Origin: Catellatospora sichuanensis
GTDB lineage: Bacteria > Actinomycetota > Actinomycetes > Mycobacteriales > Micromonosporaceae
NCBI RefSeq assembly: GCF_007483665.1
Contig: NZ_ML660185.1
Span: 331,803 to 395,802 of the forward strand
Direction: 5' to 3'
Length of the DNA stretch: 64,000 nt
The notes below the pieces were generated by a model. It saw only the letters and a list, made by a program, of their open reading frames with translations. It was not told where the DNA came from and did no database searches. The position numbers and the translations under genes are program-made. The first letter of the stretch is position 1. Each line of letters opens with the position of its first letter. Below, in pieces: positions 35,646 to 44,223 of this stretch.

Positions 35646-35724
35646 GGAAGGGCATCGTCGGCTCGCGCCGGCGCGACGAGCAGCAGCTCGGCACATCGCC
35701 ATGCGTAGCGGAAGGTGCCCTTCC
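35646..35724 (+). terminator. Possible attenuator between kdpC and the regulatory genes
   Basis: GGAAGGGCA (35646-35654) pairs with TGCCCTTCC (35716-35724) around a 61-base loop that itself contains a GC-rich hairpin (CTCGCGCCGGCGCGA region). It could separate expression of the structural and regulatory genes. Confidence 0.4.
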
Positions 35725-35757
35725 CCACCCCTGCCCGGCACGAGGATCGAGGAGATC

Positions 35758-35880
35758 ATGGACGGTACGCTGATCCGGGAGGCGACCCCCGGTGGCCTGA
35801 GCACGATGCTGTCGCTGCCCGAGGCGGGGCCCGGCGAGGACGCCTGCGCGGCCGTGGCGGGGGAGGAAACCGGGGCATGA
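35758..35880 (+). CDS. Small acidic protein translated ahead of kdpE
   Basis: A 40-residue frame starting MDGTLIREATPGGLSTM and ending AAVAGEETGA, acidic and without a membrane helix. A clear ribosome site (ATCGAGGAG) stands just before the ATG, and its TGA overlaps the kdpE ATG (ATGA), the same coupling used between real genes in this operon. I recognise no family. It may be a leader that sets kdpE translation or a genuine small protein. GC pattern by codon position looks coding but 40 codons are too few to be sure. Confidence 0.5.
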   Translation: MDGTLIREATPGGLSTMLSLPEAGPGEDACAAVAGEETGA

Positions 35881-36584
35881 CGAAGATCCTGATCGTGGAC
35901 GACGAGCCGCAGATCCTGCGCGCGCTGCGGATCAACCTGAAGGCCCGCGGCTACGACATCGAGCTGGCCGCCGACGGCGCGGCGGCGCTGCGGGTGGCGG
36001 GCGCGACGCATCCCGACGTGGTGGTGCTGGACCTGGGTCTGCCCGACATGGACGGCGTCGACGTGATCCGGGGCCTGCGCGGCTGGTCGGCCGCGCCGAT
36101 CATCGTGCTGTCCGGGCGCTCCGGCAGCGAGGACAAGGTGCACGCGCTCGACGCGGGCGCCGACGACTACGTCACCAAGCCGTTCGGGGTCGACGAGCTG
36201 CTGGCCCGGATCCGGGCGGTGACCCGCCGGCACGTCGCGGCACCGGAGGCGCAGAGCACGGTGCGCATCGGCCGGTACACCGTGGACGTGGGCAGCCATC
36301 AGGTGCGCCCGGTCAGCGGCGGCGGCGACGTGCGGCTGACGCCGACCGAGTGGCACCTGCTCAGCGCGCTCGTGCGCAACCCCGGCAAGCTGGTCAGCCA
36401 GCGGCAGCTGCTGCAGGAGATCTGGGGACCGCAGTACGCCACGGAGACCAACTACCTGCGCCAGTACATGGCCCAGCTGCGGCGCAAGCTCGAAGACGAC
36501 GCGGCCCACCCGCGCCAGCTGCTCACCGAGCCGGGAATGGGTTACCGGTTCGTCCCGTACGACGAACCGGCCCACGGGGGATGA
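35877..36584 (+). CDS. kdpE: Response regulator KdpE
   Basis: A 235-residue OmpR-class regulator. The receiver domain (about 1-118) has acidic pocket DDE, phospho-acceptor Asp52 (VVVLDLGLPD) and the Lys in VTKPFG. The winged helix (about 128-228) ends LLTEPGMGYRFVPYDEP. KdpE-type receivers show LSGRSGSEDKVHALDAGADDY. It turns on kdpFABC when phosphorylated by KdpD. GGGAGGAAA about nine bases before the ATG is the ribosome site, shared with the end of the 40-residue frame. kdpD follows after seven bases. Confidence 0.95.
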   Translation: MTKILIVDDEPQILRALRINLKARGYDIELAADGAAALRVAGATHPDVVVLDLGLPDMDGVDVIRGLRGWSAAPIIVLSGRSGSEDKVHALDAGADDYVTKPFGVDELLARIRAVTRRHVAAPEAQSTVRIGRYTVDVGSHQVRPVSGGGDVRLTPTEWHLLSALVRNPGKLVSQRQLLQEIWGPQYATETNYLRQYMAQLRRKLEDDAAHPRQLLTEPGMGYRFVPYDEPAHGG

Positions 36585-36591
36585 TCGGCTG

Positions 36592-39249
36592 ATGGCACGT
36601 GGACAGCTGCGCATCTACCTCGGCGCCGCGCCGGGCGTGGGCAAGACCTACGCCGTGCTGGAGGAGGCGCAGCGCCGCCGCGGCCGGGGCACCGACATCG
36701 TGATCGGCTTCGTGGAGACCCACGGCCGGCAGCACACCGCCGACATGCTCGACGGCCTTGAGACCGTGACCCGCCGGAGCGTGGACTACCGGGGCGCCGC
36801 GTTCACCGAGATGGACGTCGACGCGGTGCTGGCGCGCGCCCCGCAGGTCGCCGTCGTCGACGAGCTGGCCCACACCAACGTGCCCGGCAGCCGCAACGCC
36901 AAGCGCTGGCAGGACGTCCAGGAGCTGCTCGACGCGGGCATCACCGTGCTGTCGACGGTCAACATCCAGCACCTGGAGTCGCTCAACGACGTCGTCGAGC
37001 AGATCACCGGCATCGTGCAGCGCGAGACGGTCCCCGACCAGGTGGTGCGCCAGGCCGACCAGGTCGAGCTGATCGACATGACGCCCGAGGCGCTGCGCCG
37101 CCGCATGGCCCACGGCAACGTCTACCAGCCCGACAAGATCGACGCCGCGCTCGGCAACTACTTCCGGGTCGGCAACCTCACCGCGCTGCGCGAGCTGGCG
37201 CTGCTGTGGCTGGCCGACAAGGTCGACGAGCAACTCGACCGGTATCGGGCCGACCACCACATCGCCAAGCAGTGGGAGACCCGGGAACGGGTCGTCGTGG
37301 CGGTCACCGGCGGCCCGGAGGGCGAGACCCTGATCCGCCGGGCGGCCCGGATCGCGGGCCGCAGCCGCGGGGCCGACCTGCTGGCACTGCACGTGGCGCG
37401 TTCCGACGGGCTCGCCGGAGCCGATCCGGCGCTGCTGGCCAAACAGCGGGTGCTGGTCGAAAGCCTCGGCGGCACGTACCACCAGGTCGCGGGCGCCGAC
37501 GTGCCGCAGGCGCTGCTCGACTTCGCGCGCGGCGTCAACGCGACCCAGCTGGTGCTGGGGGCGAGCCGCCGCGGGCGGCTGGCGCAGATCCTGTCGCCCG
37601 GCGTCGGGGTGACCACGACGGCGCTGTCCGGCGCGATCGACGTTCACCTTGTTCCGCACGAACGGATCGGCCGCGGGCGCCGACCGCTGCTGGGCAGCGG
37701 CGTCTCGGCGCTGTCCCCGGCCCGCCGGCTGACCGGCTTCGGCCTCGCCGTGCTCGGCCTGCCGCTGCTGACCGTGCTGCTGCAGACCCTGGGCGCGGAG
37801 CTGTCGCTGGCCAGCGACATCCTGCTGTTCCTGGCCATGGTCGTCGTGGTCGCGCTGATCGGCGGGCTGTGGCCCGCGCTGCTCGCCGCGGTAGCGGGTT
37901 CCCTGCTGCTGAACTACTTCTTCACCCCGCCCTTGCGCAACTTCACCATCGCCCAGCGCGAGAACGTCCTGGCGCTGGCCGTGTTCATCCTGGTCGGCGT
38001 CGCGGTCAGCGCGGTGGTGGACCTGGCGGCCCGGCGCACCCGCGAAGCGGCCCGCGCCTCCGCCGACGCGAACACCCTGGCCACCGTCGCGGGCAGCGTG
38101 CTGCGCGGCGCCAGCCCGCTGCAGGCACTGCTGGAGAACCTGCGGGAGACGTTCCAGCTCGACACGGTCACCGTGCTGGAGCGCCGCGACGACGTCCGGC
38201 CCGGCCCGGACTGCCAGGGCGACCCCACCGCCTGGCAGGTGGCCGCGACCGTCGGCGGGCAACCCTGCCTCACCCCGTCCCAGGGCGACACCGCGGTGCC
38301 CGTCGACGACCAGGTCACCCTGGTCCTGCGGGGTCCCACCCCGGCCGCCGCCGACCGGCGGATCATCGAGGCGTTCGCCGCCCAGGCCGCGCTCGCGCTG
38401 CGCCAGGAGCGGCTGACCGCGGAGGCCGCCAGGGCCAAGCCGCTGGCCGAGGCCGACCGGATGCGCACCGCGCTGCTCGCTGCGGTCAGCCACGACCTGC
38501 GTACGCCGCTGGCCTCGGCCGTCGCCGCGGTGGAGGGCCTGCGCAGCGACGACGTGGCGTTCAGCGATGAGGACCGCCGCGAGCTGCTGGCCACCGCCGC
38601 CGAGTCGCTGGACCGGCTGTCCCGGCTGGTCGCCAACCTGCTGGACATGAGCCGGCTGCAGGCGGGGGCGCTGGGCGTGGCCGCCGTCGACGTGTGGCTG
38701 GACGAGGCCGTGCCGACGGCGCTCGACGAGCTCGGCGCACCGGGCCGGGAGGTGCGCGTACGCATCCCGGACGATCTGTCGGCGGTGCGCGCCGATCCGG
38801 GCCTGCTACAACGCGTACTCGTCAACGTCGTCAGCAACGCGCTGCGTTTCAGCCCGCCCGACCGCCCGCCGCTGGTCACCGCGAGCGAGCACGGCGACGT
38901 GGTCGAGTTGCGCATCGTCGATCACGGGCCGGGCATCCCCGAGGAGCAGCGCGACCACGTGTTCCTGCCGTTCCAGCGGCTCGGCGACCGCGACAACGAC
39001 ACGGGTGTCGGCCTGGGCCTGGCCCTGTCCCGGGGCCTGGCCGAGGCGATGGGCGGCACGCTGCTGCCCGAGACGACGCCCGGCGGCGGTTTGACGATGG
39101 TGCTCAACCTGCCCGCCGTGCCGCCACCCGCGGGCCTGACCGCGGCCGAGGCGGCCGCCGCCGACCGGGCCTTCACCGAGGGCCTGCACCGCCCGGCCCG
39201 GGACGGCGGCACCGGCGACCCGGCACCGGCGACACCACCGGACCGGTGA
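36592..39249 (+). CDS. kdpD: Sensor histidine kinase KdpD
   Basis: An 885-residue sensor. The N-terminal KdpD domain holds Walker-type GAAPGVGKTYAVL (about 11-23) and DELAHTNVPGS (about 88-100). A universal-stress-protein domain follows (about 235-360). Four membrane helices lie at about 385-490, then a GAF-like domain (about 500-610), the phospho-acceptor His634 (AVSHDLRTPLAS) and the ATPase domain (NALRFSP, GPGIPEEQRDHVF, GLGLALSRGLAEAMGG). It reads low K+ and, in other bacteria, c-di-AMP through the USP domain. It closes the operon; a hairpin follows at 39258-39292. Confidence 0.96.
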   Translation: MARGQLRIYLGAAPGVGKTYAVLEEAQRRRGRGTDIVIGFVETHGRQHTADMLDGLETVTRRSVDYRGAAFTEMDVDAVLARAPQVAVVDELAHTNVPGSRNAKRWQDVQELLDAGITVLSTVNIQHLESLNDVVEQITGIVQRETVPDQVVRQADQVELIDMTPEALRRRMAHGNVYQPDKIDAALGNYFRVGNLTALRELALLWLADKVDEQLDRYRADHHIAKQWETRERVVVAVTGGPEGETLIRRAARIAGRSRGADLLALHVARSDGLAGADPALLAKQRVLVESLGGTYHQVAGADVPQALLDFARGVNATQLVLGASRRGRLAQILSPGVGVTTTALSGAIDVHLVPHERIGRGRRPLLGSGVSALSPARRLTGFGLAVLGLPLLTVLLQTLGAELSLASDILLFLAMVVVVALIGGLWPALLAAVAGSLLLNYFFTPPLRNFTIAQRENVLALAVFILVGVAVSAVVDLAARRTREAARASADANTLATVAGSVLRGASPLQALLENLRETFQLDTVTVLERRDDVRPGPDCQGDPTAWQVAATVGGQPCLTPSQGDTAVPVDDQVTLVLRGPTPAAADRRIIEAFAAQAALALRQERLTAEAARAKPLAEADRMRTALLAAVSHDLRTPLASAVAAVEGLRSDDVAFSDEDRRELLATAAESLDRLSRLVANLLDMSRLQAGALGVAAVDVWLDEAVPTALDELGAPGREVRVRIPDDLSAVRADPGLLQRVLVNVVSNALRFSPPDRPPLVTASEHGDVVELRIVDHGPGIPEEQRDHVFLPFQRLGDRDNDTGVGLGLALSRGLAEAMGGTLLPETTPGGGLTMVLNLPAVPPPAGLTAAEAAAADRAFTEGLHRPARDGGTGDPAPATPPDR

Positions 39250-39257
39250 CGCCGTAC

Positions 39258-39292
39258 GGCGGTGCGCCAGGCTCCGGGCCCGGTGCACCGCC
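39258..39292. terminator. Terminator hairpin after kdpD
   Basis: GGCGGTGC (39258-39265) pairs with GCACCGCC (39285-39292), 19-base loop; lies between the converging kdpD and the glycosidase remnant. Confidence 0.5.
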
Positions 39293-39303
39293 GAGTGCGA
39301 CCG

Positions 39304-39818
39304 TCAGCCGAGCAGGCGCCAGCGGTGGTCGGCGGTGCCGTTGTCGCCGTACTGCACGACGTTGGCGCTGTCGGCCGTGGACATGCCGGACACGGCGAGG
39401 ACCTTGCCGCTGTTGGCGTTCTGCACGCGATACCAGACGCCGGGCCGGACGACCGCGGGCGTGGCGGTGACCTTCCACTGCAGGATCCCGCCGGACACGC
39501 CGGGCTTGAGCTGGGCGACGACCCGCAGCGCCGTCGTGGTCACGGCCGTGAAGGTCGTGTTGTTGTACGCGTCCAGCCGGTGTTCGCGTACACCAGGAAG
39601 TGCGAGACCTGGTCGTAGTCGCCGCCGATGCCGGACGCGTCCAGCGACAGCTGCTGGGCCAGCCAGGCGGTGGGCCTGGTCGATCCGGCGGGCAGTTTGA
39701 GGAACGGGGTGCGGGTCAGGCCGGGGGAGTAGGGGAAGTAGATCCCGCCGGAGGAGGTGTCGCCGACCAGGGTCACCGGCGTGCCGGTGCCCGCGGCCCA
39801 GGAGGGCGAGCACCTGTA
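39304..39818 (-). pseudogene. Remnant of a large secreted glycosidase with lectin tail (internal deletion)
   Basis: Two pieces of one protein class are joined out of frame. Upstream piece (frame ending at 39540): TPFLKLPAGSTRPTAWLAQQLSLD then VSHFLVYANTGW, which looks like the start of the catalytic region of large (about 900-residue) secreted glycosidases. Downstream piece (ending at 39304): NNTTFTAVTTTALRVVAQLKPG followed by a ricin-type segment (WYRVQNANSGKVLAVSG ... DHRWRLLG), which is normally the far C-terminus. The join is near 39585-39600, so hundreds of codons seem to be missing. A stop at 39819-39821 cuts off any N-terminus. No signal peptide is left. It would not yield an enzyme. 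Confidence 0.7.
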
Positions 39819-39852
39819 CTACCGGATCTGCGTGTGAGCCCGTCCGCCGGTG

Positions 39853-40458
39853 TCAGGCGGCGGGCCGTCGCAGCACGGTCACCGCGAAGTCGGAGTCGGC
39901 GTGCCACGGCCGCAGGTCCCAGGTCGCGAAGCGCTGGTCCACGATCAGTCCCGCCTCGGCGGCGTGGGCATCGAAGTCGGTCAGGGCGTAACCGCGTCCG
40001 GTGCCGAACCCGACCACCACCGGTCCGTCGGGCCGCACATGCGCGCCGACCCGGCGCAGCACCTCGGCCTCGGTGTCGGGCGCGAGGTAGAGCATGACGT
40101 TGCCGGCCAGGATCGCGGCGTCGAACAGCCGGGGCTGCCCCTGCACTCGCAGGTCGAATTCGGCGAGGTCGCCGACGATCCACTCGATGTCCGGGTAGTC
40201 CTGGCGGGCCGCCTCGATCAGGGTCGCGTCGGCATCGATGCCGACCACGGTATGGCCGCGTTGGGCCAGTGCCGCGCCGACGCGGCCACTGCCGCAGCCC
40301 GCGTCGAGCACCGTCGACCCGGGCGCGATGATCGCGTCGAGCGTACGTGCCTCGCCCGCGAGGTCGTGGCCCGCGGCCGCCATCTGGCGGAAGCGGTCGG
40401 CCATCCGCTGGGCGTGGCCGGTCGATGTGTCGGTCACCCATCGGGTCTGCCGTGCCAT
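39853..40458 (-). CDS. SAM-dependent methyltransferase
   Basis: A 201-residue class I methyltransferase. Motif I is TVLDAGCGSGRVGAALAQRG (about 51-70), motif II VVGIDADATLIEAARQ, motif III IEWIVGDLAEFDL, and post-motif AAILAGNVMLYLAP (about 116-129). The N-terminus (TGHAQRMADRFRQMAAAGHDL) is typical of small actinobacterial methylases of unknown substrate. ATG 40458 with GGGGTGGGC before it is preferred to 40509. It lies just downstream of a glycosidase remnant on the same strand and next to a large palindromic region upstream. Confidence 0.85.
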   Translation of the reverse strand: MARQTRWVTDTSTGHAQRMADRFRQMAAAGHDLAGEARTLDAIIAPGSTVLDAGCGSGRVGAALAQRGHTVVGIDADATLIEAARQDYPDIEWIVGDLAEFDLRVQGQPRLFDAAILAGNVMLYLAPDTEAEVLRRVGAHVRPDGPVVVGFGTGRGYALTDFDAHAAEAGLIVDQRFATWDLRPWHADSDFAVTVLRRPAA

Positions 40459-40953
40459 GCCCACCCCTGTTCCATCCGTTCCGGCCAGCGTGCCAGGCGC
40501 CGTCCCCACGCCGCCAGCGGCCCCGCCGGGCCACCATCTCCGCGCCCGCCGCCATGCGGCCCCCAGTCCCGCCGCCCCTTTCCGGCTCCGCAGCCGACCT
40601 GGTGGTCCCGGGTCACGGCGCGCCCTTCACCCATCGGCTACCACGGCCGGGCGGGCACCCTCGATGCCGCCATGCCTCGCCCGCCCGCTCGCCCGCTCGC
40701 CCGCACAACCCTCGCCCTCGGGCTGGGTTCCCGCAGCTGGGACATGCCTGCGGAGTGACTTTGCTCTGCACCCAAAGTCTTGCTCTGCACCCACCGGCGC
40801 AACAGTCCACGCCCGTTGCGTATTCGGGTGCAGAGCAAGCAAATGGGTGCAGAGCAAAGTCACTCGAGGGGTATGTCCCAGCTCGGTGAACACGGACCGG
40901 TGCGACCCGCGCGGCGTGCCGGCGGCGATGGGGCCGGTTGCGGGTGATGGTCG
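40459..40953. other. 495-bp intergenic region with a large nested palindrome
   Basis: No gene supported. The left part is C-rich with runs of CCCGCTCGCCCGC; the right part holds the nested inverted repeat at 40735-40883. Frames that cross it on both strands are products of the palindrome. Confidence 0.7.
40735..40883. repeat. Nested inverted repeat (about 150 bp)
   Basis: Three sets of arms share one centre. Outer AGCTGGGACAT (40735-40745) pairs with 40873-40883. A perfect 22-bp arm (40753-40774) pairs with 40844-40865. An inner CTTGCTCTGCACCC (40779-40792) pairs with 40826-40839. The core CGCAAC/GTTGCG closes it. The word TTGCTCTGCACCC occurs twice directly and twice inverted. It could extrude a cruciform or give a long RNA hairpin. 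Confidence 0.85.
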
Positions 40954-41460
40954 TCAGGAGGTCGGGGCGGCCTTTCGCAGGCGGGCCTTGTGTTCGGCCC
41001 ACTGGTCCAGCAGTGCGGGCATGTTGTCCTGCACCCAGGCGTAGAAGTCGCGCATCCCGGCGAGCTTGGCCCCGGCCGGGGTGTCCTGCCCGCCCGCGGC
41101 GGCGACGCCCTGGTCGGCGGCGTCGCTGAGGGTCTTGAGCAGGCTCATCTTGGCGACGGTCACCTCGTACCAGGAGTCGTCGACCATGCGGTAGCGGTCG
41201 CGGCGCGAGCCGGGCACCGGCTCCCTGGCGACCATGTTCAGGTGGACCAGGTAGCGGATGGCGCTGGAGATGCCTGCCGCGCTCACGCCCAGCCGGTCGG
41301 CGAGTTCGGCCGCGGTCAGCGCCCGTTCGTCGGCGGCCATCAGGGTGAACACCACCCGGCCGGCCATCCGGGGGAAGCCCCAGTCGGCCAGCAGCCGGGC
41401 CATGTGCTCGACGAAACTGCGCATCGCCTGCTCATCGCGCTGCGGCGGGGAGTGTGCCAC
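40954..41460 (-). CDS. MarR/GbsR-type transcriptional regulator
   Basis: A 168-residue winged-helix regulator (HTH about residues 48-95, [43 protein letters not shown]). This matches the GbsR/MarR subgroup in which the wing has PGSRR-Y. C-terminal helices form the dimer. The GTG start follows GGAGG. It is divergent from an ABC ATPase/permease pair with 80 bases between starts, and a perfect TTTCACAA-N2-TTGTGAAA operator lies there. It probably represses the exporter and itself; the inducer is unknown. Confidence 0.88.
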   Translation of the reverse strand: MAHSPPQRDEQAMRSFVEHMARLLADWGFPRMAGRVVFTLMAADERALTAAELADRLGVSAAGISSAIRYLVHLNMVAREPVPGSRRDRYRMVDDSWYEVTVAKMSLLKTLSDAADQGVAAAGGQDTPAGAKLAGMRDFYAWVQDNMPALLDQWAEHKARLRKAAPTS

Positions 41461-41502
41461 GTGACCTCCGTCAAGATTTCGTCAAGACAGTAGCTTTCAT
41501 AC

Positions 41503-41520
41503 TTTCACAAACTTGTGAAA
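41503..41520. promoter_or_regulatory. Operator palindrome between the MarR-type regulator and the ABC exporter
   Basis: TTTCACAA-AC-TTGTGAAA, a perfect 8-bp-arm palindrome in AT-rich promoter DNA, with TAACGT (41527-41532) as a possible -10 eight bases before the ATPase ATG. Confidence 0.7.
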
Positions 41521-41540
41521 CGAGTGTAACGTCCGAAAAC

Positions 41541-42434
41541 ATGGACAACGCCATTTCAGTGGTCGGCCTGACCAAGAGTTTCGGCCAGGCCAAGGCCCTC
41601 GACGGCCTGGATCTGACGGTCGCACGCGGCGAGGTGCACGGCTTCCTCGGACCGAACGGCGCCGGCAAGACCACCACGATCCGCATCCTGCTCGGCCTGC
41701 TCCGGGCCGACGGAGGCACCGCCACGCTGCTCGGCGGCGACCCCTGGCGCGACGCGGTCGCGCTGCACCGGCGCCTGGCATACGTGCCCGGCGACGTCAC
41801 CCTCTGGCCCAACCTCTCCGGCGGCGAGGTCATCGACCTGCTCGGCCGGCTGCGCGGCGGGCTGAACGCCCAGAAGCGCAAGGACCTGCTCGAGCGCTTC
41901 GACCTGGACCCGAGGAAGAAGGGCCGCGCCTACTCCAAGGGCAACCGGCAGAAGGTCGGGCTCATCGCGGCGCTCGCCTCCGACGTCGAGCTGCTGCTGC
42001 TCGACGAGCCGACCTCCGGCCTGGACCCGCTGATGGAGGAGGTCTTCCGGCAGGTCGTCGCCGAGGAGACCCGCAACGGCCGTACCGTGCTGCTGTCCAG
42101 CCACATCCTGTCCGAGGTCGAGGCGCTGTGCGACCGGGTGAGCATCATCCGGCTGGGCCGCACCGTGGAGACCGGCACCCTGGCCGAGCTGCGCCACCTG
42201 ACCCGCACCCACATCACCGCCGAGCTGGCCACCCCGCCGAACGGCCTGGCCCAGCTGCCCGGTGTGCACGACCTGAAGGCCGACGGCAGCACCGTGCGCT
42301 TCCAGGTCGATCAGGCCGAGCTCGACGCGGTGCTGCGCCAGCTCACCACCCACGGCGTACGCAGCCTGGTGAGCCAGCCGCCGACGCTGGAAGAGCTGTT
42401 CCTGCGCCACTACGAGACGGAGTCGCAGCGATGA
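41541..42434 (+). CDS. ABC transporter ATP-binding protein (drug export type)
   Basis: A 297-residue ATPase with Walker [11 protein letters not shown] (about residue 35), the Q-loop replaced by [16 protein letters not shown] (typical of this DrrA-like subgroup), signature YSKGNRQKV (a variant of LSGGQ), Walker [15 protein letters not shown] and switch [11 protein letters not shown]. The C-terminal about 75 residues carry the small DrrA-type domain ending EELFLRHYE. It powers the downstream permease; the stop overlaps its ATG (ATGA). It is controlled by the divergent MarR-type regulator. Confidence 0.92.
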   Translation: MDNAISVVGLTKSFGQAKALDGLDLTVARGEVHGFLGPNGAGKTTTIRILLGLLRADGGTATLLGGDPWRDAVALHRRLAYVPGDVTLWPNLSGGEVIDLLGRLRGGLNAQKRKDLLERFDLDPRKKGRAYSKGNRQKVGLIAALASDVELLLLDEPTSGLDPLMEEVFRQVVAEETRNGRTVLLSSHILSEVEALCDRVSIIRLGRTVETGTLAELRHLTRTHITAELATPPNGLAQLPGVHDLKADGSTVRFQVDQAELDAVLRQLTTHGVRSLVSQPPTLEELFLRHYETESQR

Positions 42435-44041
42435 CCTCCCTCACCGGCACGGGCACGCTGATCCGGCTGATCCTGCGCCGCGACCGGGTGCTGATGCCGA
42501 TCTGGATGCTGTGCATGGCCCTGCTGCCGATGGGCCTGGCCTCCGGCACGGCGAGCCTGTACCCGACCGACGCCGGCCGCCAGGGCTACATCGACTCCCT
42601 GGCCGCCAGCCCCATCATGCTGCTGTTCTACGGCCAGAAGCCGGCCGAGCCCAGCCTCGGCGCGCTGATCTTCTGGCGGGCCGCGACCGGCATCGTCATC
42701 ATGGGGCTCATCGGCCTGCTCGTCGTCATCCGGCACACCCGGGTCGAGGAGGAGGCCGGCCGCCGGGAGCTGCTCGGCTCCGCGGTCGTCGGCCGCCACG
42801 CGGCGCTGGCCGCGGCCGTGCTCACCGTCTCCGGGGCGAGCCTGGTCGTCGGTGTCCTGGTCGCGCTCGGCATGATCAGCCAGCAGACCCCCGCCCCGGG
42901 CGCGTTCGCCATGGGCCTGGCGTGGGCGTTCGCGGGCATCCTGTACGCCGCCATCGGCGCGCTCGCCGCCCAGCTCACCACCGGCGCCGGCGCGGCCCGC
43001 GGCATCGCCGGCGCGCTGCTCGGCCTCGACTTCATCCTGCGCGGCACCGGCGACGTCGCCGCGGGCGGCCTGTCCTGGCTGGCCTGGGCCACGCCGCTGA
43101 GCTGGGTGTACAAGGTGCACGCCTACACCGACGACCGGTGGTGGCTCTTCGCGCTGACCGCGGCCGTCGCGCTGGTCCTGGTGCTGGCGGCCCTGCGCCT
43201 GTCGGCCCGCCGGGACGTCGGCGCGGGCCTGCTCCCGCCGCGGCTCGGCCCGGCCGCGGCCCCCGCGTCGCTACGCAGCCCGTTCGGTCTGGCCTGGCGG
43301 CTGCACCGCGGCTCGCTGACCGGCTGGACGATCGGTCTCGGCGTCGTCGGCGGCGTGCTCTTCGGCGGCGTCGCCAAGACCGCGAGCAGCCTGCTCGAAG
43401 GCAACGGCCAGCTCACCGAGATCATGGAGCGCATCGGTGGCAAGTCGGTGGCGTCCGACATCTTCATCGGCGGCTCGATGGGCATCGCCGCGATCGCGGT
43501 TGCCGCCTACGGGATCTCGGCGGCGCTGCGGATGCGCACCGAGGAGGCGGCCCTGCGCAGCGAACCCGTGCTCAGCGCCGGGGTCGGCCGGCTGCGATGG
43601 GCGGCCGGGCACCTGGCATTCGCACTGCTCGGACCGACCGTGGTCATGGCGGTCACCGGCCTGGTCGCCGGCCTGATGTACGGGGCGAGCACCGGAGACG
43701 TCGGCCGTGAGGTGCCCCGGGTCATCGGTGCGGCGCTGGTGCAGATGCCCGCGGTCTGGCTGCTGACCGGCCTGACCGTGGCGGCGTACGGGCTGCTGCC
43801 GCGGTTGTCGCCCGCCGTCGGCTGGGTGGCGCTGTCGGTCTGCGTGCTGCTCGGCCAGATCGGCGCGGCGCTGCAGCTGGACCAGATCGTGCTGGACGTG
43901 TCCCCGTTCACGCACATCCCGCACCTGCCGGGCCCGGCCGACGTGCCGGTGACCCCGCTGCTGGTGCTGACCGTTCTCGCCGCCGGGCTGACGGCGGCGG
44001 GACTGGCGGCCCTGCGCCGCCGCGACATCCCCGTCACCTAG
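42431..44041 (+). CDS. ABC exporter permease, 12-helix TnrB3-like
   Basis: A 536-residue integral membrane protein with two homologous halves of about six helices each (first about 18-270, second about 295-530). It contains loops such as [24 protein letters not shown] and [24 protein letters not shown]: the repeated EE-x-RxEpVLs/LlgsaVgR pattern marks polyketide-antibiotic exporter permeases (tetronasin TnrB3 type). It is coupled by ATGA overlap to the ATPase. Probable export of a polyether, macrolide or related drug; the substrate is inferred only from family. Confidence 0.9.
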   Translation: MTSLTGTGTLIRLILRRDRVLMPIWMLCMALLPMGLASGTASLYPTDAGRQGYIDSLAASPIMLLFYGQKPAEPSLGALIFWRAATGIVIMGLIGLLVVIRHTRVEEEAGRRELLGSAVVGRHAALAAAVLTVSGASLVVGVLVALGMISQQTPAPGAFAMGLAWAFAGILYAAIGALAAQLTTGAGAARGIAGALLGLDFILRGTGDVAAGGLSWLAWATPLSWVYKVHAYTDDRWWLFALTAAVALVLVLAALRLSARRDVGAGLLPPRLGPAAAPASLRSPFGLAWRLHRGSLTGWTIGLGVVGGVLFGGVAKTASSLLEGNGQLTEIMERIGGKSVASDIFIGGSMGIAAIAVAAYGISAALRMRTEEAALRSEPVLSAGVGRLRWAAGHLAFALLGPTVVMAVTGLVAGLMYGASTGDVGREVPRVIGAALVQMPAVWLLTGLTVAAYGLLPRLSPAVGWVALSVCVLLGQIGAALQLDQIVLDVSPFTHIPHLPGPADVPVTPLLVLTVLAAGLTAAGLAALRRRDIPVT

Positions 44042-44046
44042 GCCTA

Positions 44047-44061
44047 CCGTCCGTAGGACGG
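44047..44061 (+). terminator. Small hairpin after the exporter operon
   Basis: CCGTCC-GTA-GGACGG right after the stop at 44041. Short stem; may terminate the operon. The next 160 bases show no gene. Confidence 0.35.
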
Positions 44062-44223
44062 AACAGGTGCGGGTCCTCCGGCCCGGTGTGCAGCGACCAG
44101 ACCGCACACCGGTTCCGGTGGGCCCGCGGGTGGCGGGGCCAGATCGAGAACCGCAGGGTCGCCTGACCGCCGCGGGTCAGTAGCCTGCCACGTCAGCCAC
44201 CCGATGCTCGACGCGTGCCCGCG

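Noticed and set aside
39736..39837. Plus-strand end of frame reading HLYYRICV before the methyltransferase
   Set aside because: Only about 30 codons after a stop, overlapping the glycosidase remnant on the other strand.
40627..40893. Short minus-strand frames with repeated LLCTH/LALH words
   Set aside because: They are translations of the nested palindrome and appear on both strands.
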